DNA from: CAWBUW01 sp963792075
GTDB lineage: Bacteria > Chloroflexota > Anaerolineae > Anaerolineales > UBA4823
Assembly: GCA_963792075.1 (NCBI GenBank)
Contig: CAWBUW010000007.1
Location: 186,001 to 250,000 of the forward strand
Length of the DNA stretch: 64,000 nt
Reading direction: 5' to 3'
In this document: piece after piece, positions 52,463-62,312 of the stretch
Layout: the number at the start of each line of letters is the position of its first letter
Numbering within the stretch: the stretch's first letter is position 1
Translations under genes and position numbers: made by a program
The notes under the pieces: generated by a model
Told to the model about the DNA's origin: nothing
The model's input: the letters and a program-made list of their open reading frames with translations, nothing else
Database searches by the model: none

Positions 52463-53244
52463 GCGCCACCTGCCATATTCTGTAGTTTTATCTGACCGGA
52501 TTCTCGAATAGCCTGCTTTATTTGTTCGTAAGTGATTTCAACCATTTCTAGTTTAGTTGTACCCGCAAGAGCCATTCTCTTTAATTGTTGTTGCTGATGA
52601 TGAACAAACATTTCATAGACTTGAATAGTGGTGAATGCACACTTGCGATGAGCACTATCTATATAAATCATACTATGCAAGCCCTCAAGCAGATGACTGT
52701 TTGCACACACTTTTTTTGTCTCTGGCCTGGGTTTCATCCAGCTAATAAAACTGCGCAAATCCTCTTCGTCGGTCAGAACATAAACCCTACTGGTTGTCTT
52801 ATTGATGATTCCTAAAGCTAGGATTACCAAAGACAAATCTTCATCTGAAAGCCGGCTCAATCCTTCCCCAAATTTACTTGGGGCTTTTTCCATACTACGT
52901 AATTTTTCTATTGCTTTCATGTTAATATCTACTGCTTCGATTTCTGACTTAACATGAGTTTTGAATTTTTCGCAGTGTCGCACATCATAATCTCTAAATT
53001 CTGTGATTATAGGATTGCGTTCGGGTTTGAATTCATCGCACACACACTTAGTTGTAAACACTTTGCCACCAAGAGCGAAGCGTCGCAATGCAGCAAAAGC
53101 GTTTGTGACATCTATGCATGAGGCTTGGATCATATCTGGGAAAGGTGATCTCTTATGTGCGTCACAAAAGAATTCACTTAATCCAACTATTGCATTATTG
53201 TCAATAATCAAAAAAGCATCAAGTGGAAATCCTGTGTCCATCAT
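52459..53244 (-). CDS. PIN-like nuclease, candidate effector of the ABC-ATPase module
   Basis: The ATG at 53244 follows AGGAGGAG (53255-53262), preferred over an in-frame start at 53301. The 261-residue protein has the PIN order: Asp in FLIIDNNAIVG (near residue 15), Glu in TTKCVCDEFK, Asp in LSDEDLSLVILAL and Asp in YVLTDEEDLRSF. This predicts a metal-dependent RNase or DNase. The C-terminal helices may bind the middle protein. It overlaps the next gene by four bases and heads the operon that runs on through DISARM. Confidence 0.7.
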   Translation of the reverse strand: MMDTGFPLDAFLIIDNNAIVGLSEFFCDAHKRSPFPDMIQASCIDVTNAFAALRRFALGGKVFTTKCVCDEFKPERNPIITEFRDYDVRHCEKFKTHVKSEIEAVDINMKAIEKLRSMEKAPSKFGEGLSRLSDEDLSLVILALGIINKTTSRVYVLTDEEDLRSFISWMKPRPETKKVCANSHLLEGLHSMIYIDSAHRKCAFTTIQVYEMFVHHQQQQLKRMALAGTTKLEMVEITYEQIKQAIRESGQIKLQNMAGGA

Positions 53245-53301
53245 ACTATTTTGTCTCCTCCTAAAACCACCCAAACTGACCTTTAGCCATTTTCTTCGCA
53301 C

Positions 53302-53424
53302 CTACCCTACCTTCATAAGTTTCGTCCCTTTTGCTGTTCCTTCCTCATGCAACCCATCCCTGACTTCTTCCTCATACCGCTCATGATTCACTTTCAGCAG
53401 CTGCGCCACCACTTCACGCGGCGC
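53302..53424 (-). pseudogene. Remnant 2: C-terminal end of the Eco57I-like methyltransferase
   Basis: The translated fragment REVVAQLLKVNHERYEEEV continues to GTAKGTK. It matches the last residues of the methyltransferase at 58176 at 25 of 33 positions. There is no start of its own; the frame is fused to unrelated sequence from about 53425. It sits between the DUF262 gene and the PIN gene and marks an insertion boundary. Confidence 0.8.
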
Positions 53425-53495
53425 AAACTTGCTAGTGGTACAGCACCTGCCCCGGACTGTATCATGGAAATTAAGCAGCGACAAAATCGGGAAAC

Positions 53496-55493
53496 TCATA
53501 CTTGAGACCAAATCGCTTTCATAGCTTCAAAGAATATTTTTTGGCGTTGTTCAACTTTGTCTTTGGGGAAAACACCAGTGGGGCCGGCTGCAATAGAAGC
53601 ATTTTGATATTGCGGGGGGAGAAGTTTGGCATCCACGCCAGCCAGGTGACCAGCCAGTAACTCGTTCCAGATAATGCCACTTTTGGCGTAGTCGACAAGT
53701 TTATCCTTGTAGAGATCGTTGCCGCTGCTAATATTTTGAGCATCTCTCAATAACAATACCATACCGAGGTAGTTCCGTGTTTGATCAAACAGGGCAGCAT
53801 CAAAAACGCCAGTCACCGGATCAACAAATAAAGCATGGTTAGCATCATTATTGGCATAAATGTGCTCCAGGTGCATGCCATAGCGTTTACGACCCGTCCG
53901 ATTGAATCGCTCTTCCAGTTCGGACGCGGATGTGCGGCAATAGCTGGGCTTGTCTAACATTTCACCTAACCAACGGTCAATGCGCATAAGTAGATATTTG
54001 CTAAAGTTAGCACTGCTATTTCGCATGTTCTTGAAACGTTCATAAGTGAAAATATCTGTTACACCTCCAGTAAAGTGTTTTTCCAGCCGTTCTTCATCTT
54101 GCAGAGTTTTGATAATCAACCTATCAAAAATTTTGCGGCATTCGGGCTCGCTTTTATTGCGGATGCTATCGTTCAGTCCATAAATTAACCGTTGAAAAGA
54201 ATTGCTATCATAAACTCCAAGAACTCGTAGAATTATGTGTAACTGATCGAACTTGGCGGAGATAGTATGGATTTTTTTCTCACGTAGCGGGTCATTTAAC
54301 TCAACCGCCGACATGATCAATAGATATTGCTGGTTTTGATCTTGCAGTTTGTTGTAGAGCAAGTACGGACGATTGGGTGAGTAATCAGCTCGCAATTCTT
54401 GGTAAAGGGTGGCAAAATATAGAATCTCGTTTTTTATCCGCCCAAACAATACCGAGTGATCACGGAACTCGCCGAAATACTTGCGTAAATCATCTCGGCG
54501 GTAGATTTCGTAATGGTAGTCTCGCTCGAATGCCACATAATCATTTTCGCTTTTAGCGAATTTTGAGCGGAAATAAATACGGAAAAAATCATCCAAACTA
54601 ATAGCGGTTTCAGTCGTGTTTCGCAGCTCCGTTCGGTAATATAAATCTTGCAAATCTACCCAAATCTGGTTAGCTTCCTCTTTTTCCTTGGTAGGTAGGT
54701 TTCCGATAAATTTCCCTTTGAGAATTTCGTACGGCTTGAGCCCCAACCCACGGTCATTTACCACTTCAAAAATCATAGCGACATTGTCCTGCCGTTCGAT
54801 GCGGATTTCAACAATGGATACCCGATCGAGCAAGTAGCTGATATAGTACGTAAGCTTGGGAAGATCGAAACCTATTGGATCCGAGTCTGAATGGAAATAT
54901 TTATCATAATAGGCGGCAACGAAAGCGAAATTTTCTTTGAGCCGTTTCTGGGTCTCATCTTTGGGAGTGAAATTCTCCCCATCTACCAACGCCCGCAATT
55001 GCACTTCGCGGTTAGTGTTAAATATTTTGAAGCGTGTCGCTCCGCCGAAGTCATCTTCCTCGAAAATTAAGGGGCGTAAAGCTCCAGGTTTGAATGTTTT
55101 TCCTTGGGCTTCGGGATTGGCCTCCACTTGCTGCAAGATTTGATATACCTTAATCAGCATCAACAAGAGTGTGGTTAACCGCTGCTGCCCATCCACAATA
55201 CCTGTCGCCGTTGGTGATGTATGCGTCAGGTAAGTGTTAAGGAAGTAAGGTTCAAAATTTTCTAATACATCTTGTTGGATTTCCTTTGGAGCGACTTTTT
55301 CACGCTTGCCCAGTTCAAACCGAACTTCCAGATCATTCAGCAATGTTTTCACTTGCTCACTCGTCCATTTGTACTCGCGCTGATAAATATCAATGTAGTA
55401 AGATCGTTGCGTGTTGAACACTGACCGGATGAACTGATCATGGGGAGTGATGAGTTTCTGTACCGTAGTTTGTGATGGATTATTATCTGGCAT
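53496..55493 (-). CDS. DUF262/DUF1524 protein (GmrSD-like)
   Basis: The 665-residue protein has the DUF262 motif TGIVDGQQRLTTLLLM near residue 100 and a DUF1524-type HNH motif YGMHLEHIYANNDAN near residue 540. This is the GmrSD plan: an NTP-dependent nuclease that cuts modified phage DNA, though DUF262 proteins have wider roles. GGAGGG precedes the ATG at 55493. No frameshift is seen. It lies between two methyltransferase remnants and so looks like separately acquired cargo. Confidence 0.85.
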   Translation of the reverse strand: MPDNNPSQTTVQKLITPHDQFIRSVFNTQRSYYIDIYQREYKWTSEQVKTLLNDLEVRFELGKREKVAPKEIQQDVLENFEPYFLNTYLTHTSPTATGIVDGQQRLTTLLLMLIKVYQILQQVEANPEAQGKTFKPGALRPLIFEEDDFGGATRFKIFNTNREVQLRALVDGENFTPKDETQKRLKENFAFVAAYYDKYFHSDSDPIGFDLPKLTYYISYLLDRVSIVEIRIERQDNVAMIFEVVNDRGLGLKPYEILKGKFIGNLPTKEKEEANQIWVDLQDLYYRTELRNTTETAISLDDFFRIYFRSKFAKSENDYVAFERDYHYEIYRRDDLRKYFGEFRDHSVLFGRIKNEILYFATLYQELRADYSPNRPYLLYNKLQDQNQQYLLIMSAVELNDPLREKKIHTISAKFDQLHIILRVLGVYDSNSFQRLIYGLNDSIRNKSEPECRKIFDRLIIKTLQDEERLEKHFTGGVTDIFTYERFKNMRNSSANFSKYLLMRIDRWLGEMLDKPSYCRTSASELEERFNRTGRKRYGMHLEHIYANNDANHALFVDPVTGVFDAALFDQTRNYLGMVLLLRDAQNISSGNDLYKDKLVDYAKSGIIWNELLAGHLAGVDAKLLPPQYQNASIAAGPTGVFPKDKVEQRQKIFFEAMKAIWSQV

Positions 55494-55684
55494 GGTGTTC
55501 CCTCCAACGAAATCGGTGCGCCATTGACGCTATCTGTGTTTTTCTTCTTTGTAGATTGACCGATCGCCACCCAAGGCGGAAGTACCGGTCGCGGTCAACC
55601 GTATTTATTTTGAAGCCACATCCTGCACCTGTAGCATGAAGCTGGCTATTATTCCAGGCAGTTACAATCAACTGGCAAGACTCT

Positions 55685-56077
55685 TTACTCCGCAATCAAA
55701 CGGAACATTGAGAGAGGATATTGGGTATCCGTGAGTGAAGAAACGATGACTTCGTTTCCCATAAGAAACGATATTTGCTTCAGAAATTGATTGGATAAAA
55801 ACCGGCCTTCGATGTTTTGGATACTTCCGGTGTGTATTCTTCTTGACAGTTCTCTTGCCAGGTACTGTGCCAGACTGTTCCTCTGTCCAATCCCTTCTCC
55901 ACCAACTGGAAACCCAAGGTTTTGAACATCGTTGGGGAACCTTAGGGCAAAAGCGATTGCCAGTTGATAGGCAGTCAAGAAAGGCAAGCCGAAATGGTGT
56001 TCTTCTGGGTGGCCCTCAGCCTGGCGTAGGATGTCTACAACCTTGGTTTCAATGTCCAATTCTTCCCACTTGCTCAT
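55685..56077 (-). CDS. Hypothetical 130-residue protein
   Basis: The ATG at 56077 lies seven bases after AGGAG; a GTG at 56086 is too close to it. The protein is helical (TAYQLAIAFALRFPNDVQNLGFP) with no metal or catalytic motif. Its neighbour upstream is a nuclease-like protein, 27 bases away, so the two are probably co-transcribed. Confidence 0.55.
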   Translation of the reverse strand: MSKWEELDIETKVVDILRQAEGHPEEHHFGLPFLTAYQLAIAFALRFPNDVQNLGFPVGGEGIGQRNSLAQYLARELSRRIHTGSIQNIEGRFLSNQFLKQISFLMGNEVIVSSLTDTQYPLSMFRLIAE

Positions 56078-56104
56078 CAGAATCACTCCTTTTTTCTCCT
56101 TGGT

Positions 56105-56788
56105 TTATGTGCAACCGAAATAGGCATAGATGTCTTGCATTGTTCCTTGGCCTTGCCCTGATTGGTGGCGCTCTTTAAAGTAAATGACAATTGGTTGATA
56201 ACCACCCCAAAGTCCAAAATCATATCGAATATCGCAATAAGTTCGTTCGGTATCTGGACAGAGGCAACGCCAAATAAATCCTATTATTTCATTTCCAGGT
56301 ACATAACGTAGTTGGTTGCGCCTCGGCGTTGGTCTATCCGGCGCAAAAAGAATACCCCGAATAGATAAATTCTTCTCCTGTAAAACATAACCAGGAAAAT
56401 ATGTGGGTGTTTGAACTTCGTGTGTAGCAATCAAATTCAGGAGTTCTTTGGCAATCATTTCAACATCATCTTCTTGGAATAATCCAATCCAATGGATAAT
56501 TTTTTGCACTGCTTCAGGGTTGTTTCGCAAAGACGGATTAAATTGCAATTTCTCATCTTCCCCCTTTACTTCGCAAATTAATACATCGGTTTTGCCTTGC
56601 TGGATTTGAAGCCAGGCCGACGGTTCAATTTCTCTTTCGTGTTCCAAATTATATGGGAAACGAACTGCTAATATATCAATTTCCGTAAGATTACCCTCCG
56701 GAGCGTGGGCAATGAAACCTGATGTGAAATAGCCATTCAATCGGAGGTATAAAGTCGCAAGTGATTCTTGTAAATCGCTTTTATCCAT
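56105..56788 (-). CDS. PD-(D/E)xK-like nuclease candidate
   Basis: The 227-residue protein from ATG 56788 (MDKSDLQES) has EIDILAVRFPYN followed about 25 residues later by DVLICEVKGEDEK. This is the Asp...Glu-x-Lys pattern of restriction-endonuclease folds. The frame is open further upstream, but that part runs through the methyltransferase remnant in another frame. It forms a pair with the 130-residue protein and may be a small restriction or effector unit. Confidence 0.6.
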   Translation of the reverse strand: MDKSDLQESLATLYLRLNGYFTSGFIAHAPEGNLTEIDILAVRFPYNLEHEREIEPSAWLQIQQGKTDVLICEVKGEDEKLQFNPSLRNNPEAVQKIIHWIGLFQEDDVEMIAKELLNLIATHEVQTPTYFPGYVLQEKNLSIRGILFAPDRPTPRRNQLRYVPGNEIIGFIWRCLCPDTERTYCDIRYDFGLWGGYQPIVIYFKERHQSGQGQGTMQDIYAYFGCT

Positions 56789-56813
56789 GTCTAAAACAAC
56801 CCCATCTGCCCTT

Positions 56814-56993
56814 TCACCGCCTTTGCAAGAGCCTCCCTTTTTCACCCTTCCGCCTTCCTCCTTCATCCTTTCCATCTGCTTCTTCCTCCCACCTTTCATG
56901 GTTCAACTTCAGCAGCCTCCACATCACCTCGCGCCGCGCCGCCTCGCTGATCGTGTAGCGCAGCCCCTCCAGCATCTCGTGGAAGCCGTGCAT
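56814..56993 (-). pseudogene. Remnant 1: C-terminal end of the Eco57I-like methyltransferase
   Basis: The fragment HGFHEMLEG through TISEAARREV to RLLKLNHERWEEE matches the methyltransferase C-terminus at 58176 at 28 of 37 positions, then drifts into low-complexity Lys/Gly/Glu. It lies between the TPR gene and the nuclease-like gene. Confidence 0.82.
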
Positions 56994-57020
56994 TTGACAC
57001 AAATTAATTCCTACAACCGA

Positions 57021-58139
57021 TTATTGCAAAGGTTGGTTTTCCAATTGCTCTTTGATTTTTCCATAACTGGCTGGATTCAAAGCCTCGAGCAAATATTCCT
57101 GACTCCATACTTTCATTTGGCTGATTGCTTGTTCCCGAGAACATTTTAGCTCTCGGATTACCTCATCGAGGATATTGTTATAAAGCGTAATCCCAATTTC
57201 CGTATTCTTCGTAAACGGATAATTCCGAAGGGGAGTCTCTGACCAATGTTGAATGAGGGATGCAGCCCAGCGCTCGTAATAAAATCGATCAGGACTGCTA
57301 TAGCCAACATGATTATCAAGCAGCGAATAAGCGTTTGCCAGTAAAACATATCCATCGCCCTGACGATCATCCACTGCAATTGACCACAGGCATAAACGGA
57401 TCACTTCTCCTAATTCATATCGAAATCTGGGTAAATCACTCATCAAAAATCTCAAGCGAGTATAATGACTCTTCGCTTCATTATAAATTCCACTTGAACC
57501 TTTTTGAGCATCTTGAAAAAGCCCATCCGTAGCATCGCGCTGGTTCTTTACTTTTAGTTCCAGTTGAGGAAAATCGGCGTACATTTTTTCAAGAGATTCG
57601 ACGACAAAATGCTTTTCATCGCTTCGCACGCCAATGGAAAGCGTCTTTTCAAAATATATCATGGCTTTCTCGGCTGCTTCTTCAATGGTCAACCCAAGCG
57701 CTTTGATCTCCCGAGCGGAAGCCGCTGGATCAAAGTTTCCTTCTTGAGAGATCATCCTGAATTGGCTTGATGGAAAGATCTCTCTCAAATCCATGCCTTC
57801 AAATCTGGCTCTCGTCAGAACACGATAAGTTGAGGCAAGGGCATATGCCGACCTTGGATCTTTTGGACGAATGCGGTATGCTTTCTTCAGAACTTTAATC
57901 GCCTCAGCGTAACGTTTATCACGGCTGTACCAATCTCCAAGGCAATAGAGAGCAAGCCAGTTCTTCGGTTCTTGTTCAATTACACTTTCCAGTTTCTGGA
58001 TAATTACGGAAGTCGGAATATTATCGATGGAGGACTGTTGCTGGCTATCGATATATACTAAACCCTTGAATAATTTAGCAGTTAAAAATCCTTCCCAAAA
58101 GCCAGTTCGAATAAGACTTGGTCGCCCAAAGATGGCCAT
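57021..58139 (-). CDS. Tetratricopeptide-repeat protein
   Basis: The 372-residue protein from ATG 58139 follows GGGAGG (58146-58151). Residues about 40-110 form TPR helices (NWLALYCLGDWYSRDKRYAEAIKVLKKAY, RSAYALASTYRVL), and further helical pairs follow. There is no enzyme motif. TPR proteins mediate protein contacts and occur as sensors in defence loci; here it is flanked by the methyltransferase and its remnant. Confidence 0.7.
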   Translation of the reverse strand: MAIFGRPSLIRTGFWEGFLTAKLFKGLVYIDSQQQSSIDNIPTSVIIQKLESVIEQEPKNWLALYCLGDWYSRDKRYAEAIKVLKKAYRIRPKDPRSAYALASTYRVLTRARFEGMDLREIFPSSQFRMISQEGNFDPAASAREIKALGLTIEEAAEKAMIYFEKTLSIGVRSDEKHFVVESLEKMYADFPQLELKVKNQRDATDGLFQDAQKGSSGIYNEAKSHYTRLRFLMSDLPRFRYELGEVIRLCLWSIAVDDRQGDGYVLLANAYSLLDNHVGYSSPDRFYYERWAASLIQHWSETPLRNYPFTKNTEIGITLYNNILDEVIRELKCSREQAISQMKVWSQEYLLEALNPASYGKIKEQLENQPLQ

Positions 58140-58175
58140 TAACAACCTCCCGTGCATTGTCCAAAGGATGCACTC

Positions 58176-61100
58176 CTAAAACAGCTCATACTGCCCCTTC
58201 TCTTCCTTCACCTTCCGACCCTTCTTTTTCGCGCCTTTGGCAGTCTTTTTTTCATGGAGCCCCTGCCTCACTTCTTCCTCGTATCTTTCATGATTCAACT
58301 TCAGCAGCCGGCTCAGCACCTCGCGCCGCGCCGCCTCGCTGATCGTGAAGCGCACACCCTGCGCCGTCTGGTGGAACCCATGTCCTAGTTCCAGATCCTG
58401 CCAACCATACGCCGCTGCCACGGCGTTGTCCAGCTCCACATGCAGCTCGCGCAGCCGGATAATATCGCTGGCGCTTTCCTGTGGGTTGTGGAAACGATTG
58501 TAGGTGGCGGTCAGCCCTTCCTGCCGGGTAAGCATGATCTGGCGACGTGTTTCATGGTAGGTTTCGCCGATTTGCTCCAATCCGGTCAGTTTTTTTGGAA
58601 AGGGGAAGGTTGCCAAACATTCTGTAGGAATATAAACAGGACGGGTTTCCAGCGTACTTCCATATCTCAATGCCCATTTTTTATGAAAACAACTTTGCAA
58701 CACAGAAAAAGGTGCAAAACCTTCTAATGCAACAACTATTAACTTTTGATCAAACACTGTGTCTGATAAATAACGTTCCCAAGCTAAATATTTAGATGTT
58801 TGAGCACATACCCAAGCATATTGCTTTAATTTTCTGTATAAAGCGTTAGGCCTGTAGCCAAATAACCACCATTTGTCGCGATGACAATTATTCTTAGACA
58901 AGTCTCGTTCAGGTTTTACCCTACGCTCAAGGATTTTTAAACATTCGCCGTATTGTTTTGCTTCAGCCAAACTTCTTTCTCCAAAGTCAATAATCCATCG
59001 CAAAGGTTCCCCACATACATTCGACATTAAATCTTTTCCATTTAGATATGGTTTTATGATATCTGGATATTTTTTTGCGAAATACGTAATCTCATCAGGT
59101 AATAATACAAAGCCTTCGCCATATGGTTTAGCACCAACATAACCTAAATTGCTTGTTTCTTGCAGATAATGTTTTTCATCTTCACCTTCATTATCTAGGA
59201 AAGATGAAATTTTATTTACTGACTTGTCATCTAATAATTTGTCCCCCTTCCAGGAACCTTTAGTTATATAAACAACAGAAATAGATAATGAAGCACTGCC
59301 TGGCCAAGGCAAAGACGGATATGACCGAATGATTTCTCCGCTATGTTTTGTAATAACTTCCAATCCGCCCAACCTAGTATCGGTTTGTCCGATACTATTA
59401 GTTCCGATAAGACCTGCAAAACCAGAATTACATAAAAGATTAAATGCCCGAAGAAAAAAATAGGCTGCAATATCTGTATTTTGTTGACTACTCGGATTCC
59501 ATTCTTTTAGGTAGCCTGTGTATTCATAACCATATGCTGGAGTAATCTTGACTCCGCCCATAAACGGCGGATTTCCTACAAAGGCACTAAACCCGCCCAT
59601 CTCGAACACTTCGGGGAATTCAAATCCCCAGTGAAAGGCACTTTCCTTGCGAGCAGCGGCCAGGGCACGGTCAGCATCTAGGTGCTTGGCGGCGTCTATC
59701 TCTCCGTCCAGTTTTCCGGCTATGTAGGGCATGAGTAGGTTGATCTGTAAATCTTCCACTTCCTGCGCTTTCAGCCCCAGCAGGCGCGAGCCGGTGAGCA
59801 AGTCGCAGCCACGTTTAATCTTTGACATGGCCGCTTCGGCTTCTTGCAGCAGCCCGGTTTTACGTTCCGCATCCTGCACATCGCGCACCACGAAGCTTTC
59901 CAGGTCGCGCCGTTTCTGGCGCGCAGTCCCTAACTGCTGCTCCAACTGCTCATCAAACAGGGTTGCTTCGGCTGCCTGCCAGCCGCGCGCCCAACTCTTG
60001 AAATCGGCTTCGCTGGCGCCTACCAGCGAGTCGCCGCACTTCAGCGCATGATCCAGGAAGGTGAAAGGCAGGTCTTTCGCCAGCGTAACCAGCCACAACG
60101 AGAGCTTGGCAATCTCCACCGCCAGCGGGTTCTTGTCCACGCCATAGACGCAGCGCTCCGCCACCAGGCGGCGGGCATAGGTCAGGCGGTCATCGGTAGA
60201 AAGAGATGAAGGCGGAAGGATGAAGGATGAAGTGGGGCTGGAATGCCCAGCACTGTCAGCCGCTTGCTCTTCCTGAATTTCCCAAGATTCCACCAGGCGC
60301 TCTGCCAGGTAGCGGATGACCTGCACCAGGAAGCCGCCGGAGCCCATCGCCATGTCGCATACTTTTAGTGCCAGCAGTTCGTCTGGCGAGCGCAGCCGCC
60401 ACTGCTCTTTGGGGAGCCCTTCCGCGGGACCCACGTACACCAGCGGCTCCAGCGTGTGCTGCACCACGGGCTCGGTCAGGCTGCGCGGCGTGTAGTGCGT
60501 GCCAGTTGCGCGGCGGGCGGTGCCCTGGGTGACGTACACGCTGCCTGGCAGGATGATCACGGGAAAGCCGAAATCATCGCTGCGCAGCAGCCCGGCGAAC
60601 GGCGCCAGGCGCTTGAACAGGGCTTCATCGTTGCCGGCAGCCGCCCGTAGGCGGTTGGCAAAGTCAGCGTCATCGTGCAGCAGGCTGCTGTCCAGGGCGT
60701 TCTTCAACGCGGAGGGAGTGCGCCCGGTCTGCTCGTTCAGCCAGGCGATGAAATCAGGCGCCTTTTTCTTTGCCGCCAGCTCCAACGCCGCGAGCGGCAC
60801 TTCTGGCTCCTGGCGCTTGGCCCCGCGCAAACCCACCATCACTTCGGCAGCCCGCACGGCATGATGGTCGAGCAAGCCTTCATAAACATGCCCGATCTGC
60901 TCCACATCCAGCGCCCGGAAGCTAAGCCGCCGCGCCTCGCCGCTCACCTGCAGCATTTGCAGCGCATCCAGCAGGTGCAGGACGGTGCGATTGTTGATGG
61001 GGAGAGGCGCCACCCCCATCCCCGACCCACCCTCATCCTGCCCTCTCCTATGGGGCGAGGGTTCTAATCCCCTCTCCCTTTGAGAGAGGGTTTGGGTGAA

Positions 61101-62269
61101 GGGGCGGCCTTCGAGGAAAGGATATTTGTCCGGGTCGAAAAGGCTACCGCCGTAGGGAGGCAGGGTCAGGCGCTCGTGGCGGATACCGCCGTACACCGCG
61201 CGGAAGACTGCCAGCAGGCGGCTCCAGGCGTCAAAGCGGCGCTCCAACACTTCTTCGCCCTGCTGGTCGGCCAGCTCGCTCAGTTGCGCCCGCAGGGTAG
61301 AGACGGCGTAATACTCAGCGTACAGAGCATCATCCAGTGGCAGCAGCTTGCGCTCCTCCGCCGAGAGCATGAACACCAGGCGCATCATCACCGTCAGCGC
61401 GGCTTCATAGAGCAGATCCGGTGGAACATCTTTGCCCAGCAGCCTGCCGCCGCGATTCTGATCGCCACTGTCCTGGTCAGCGCGGTCGATCATCTGGATC
61501 AGGATTTCGACCGCATGGCGCACCTGCAAGCCCAACTGGTCGGTCACTTCCTGCTGATACTCAGCGCTCTTAGCCAGCAGGCTTTCGATAGTTTGGGCAG
61601 CAGCCACACCAAAGAAGCGCTGCACCCCCAAAAGTGAGCGGAAGGCGCGCAGGGTGATGGGCTCCTCAAACCACAGGCCGGTGTCCAGGTGGTGAAACCA
61701 CTGGTTTCACCGCGCGGCGCATCCACCAGCATCCACTGCTCGCCGTTGGTCACCAATCCCAGCCGCACCTCGGTAGCGTGCAGCAGCTCCATCATGCGGG
61801 TGGCTACGGAAGCCTGCCAGCGGCTGCCGCTCACTGCCCGATCCAGCGCCTGCCCGGGCGGGAAAACCTGGATCAACAGATGGGGAGCTCCGATCCCCCC
61901 TCGCCCTTCGGGAGAGGGGATGGAGGTGAGGGGTTCGACCAGCATCATATCCGGGCGCAGGGTTTCTTCGTGCTCCGGGAAATCAGCTTTCCAGCCGGCT
62001 GGAATGGCCTGGCCGGTCAGCAGCACCTCATTCGAATAGCCCAGTATGCTTTCCAGCACCAGGTGCACCCAGGCAGTGAACACCGCCGGGTTGTCCGGAT
62101 CTTCGTGCCAGAATTCGTAATCGGCACGCAGGGAACGCGCGGCTTCGGGCGGGTACTCATCCAGCCCCTGGGGAAAGGCGCTGACCAGCACCGGCATAGA
62201 GAGGAATGGGCCGGAGATTTCCAGCAGGGAGAGCCATTCGGCGTGGTGGCGGGTGGTAGGTGTGGGCAT
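58176..62269 (-). pseudogene. Eco57I-like adenine methyltransferase of the DISARM locus, split by a frameshift
   Basis: Two frames make one protein. From ATG 62269 (MPTPTTRHHAEWLSL) the N-terminal domain runs to GETSGFTTW. After that, the frame that reads LDTGLWFEEPITLRAFRSLLGVQRFFG continues to 58176. Adding one base near 61685 (in CCAGG) restores FTTWDTGLWFEEP and a protein of about 1365 residues. The methyltransferase core has VCDMAMGSGGFLVQ (AdoMet motif), GVDKNPLAVEIAKLSLWL and GNPPFMGG (catalytic NPPF). This is the DrmMI/Eco57I class that marks self DNA in class 1 DISARM. Either the gene is broken or the read has an error. Confidence 0.8.
61018..61095. repeat. GC-rich repeats translated inside the methyltransferase
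   Basis: CCCTCATCCTGCCCTCTCC...GGCGAGGG and CCCCTCTCCCTTTGAGAGAGGG lie in frame (LSQRERGLEPSPHRRG). A similar piece is at 61895-61935 (SIPSPEGRGG), and GAAGGATGAAGGATGAAG at 60215-60230 encodes SSFILPPSS. They are in-frame insertions in linker regions. Confidence 0.6.
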
Positions 62270-62312
62270 TGCAGCTAATCCTAAAGAAGAATCCGAAAAA
62301 GTGTCATCGTCC

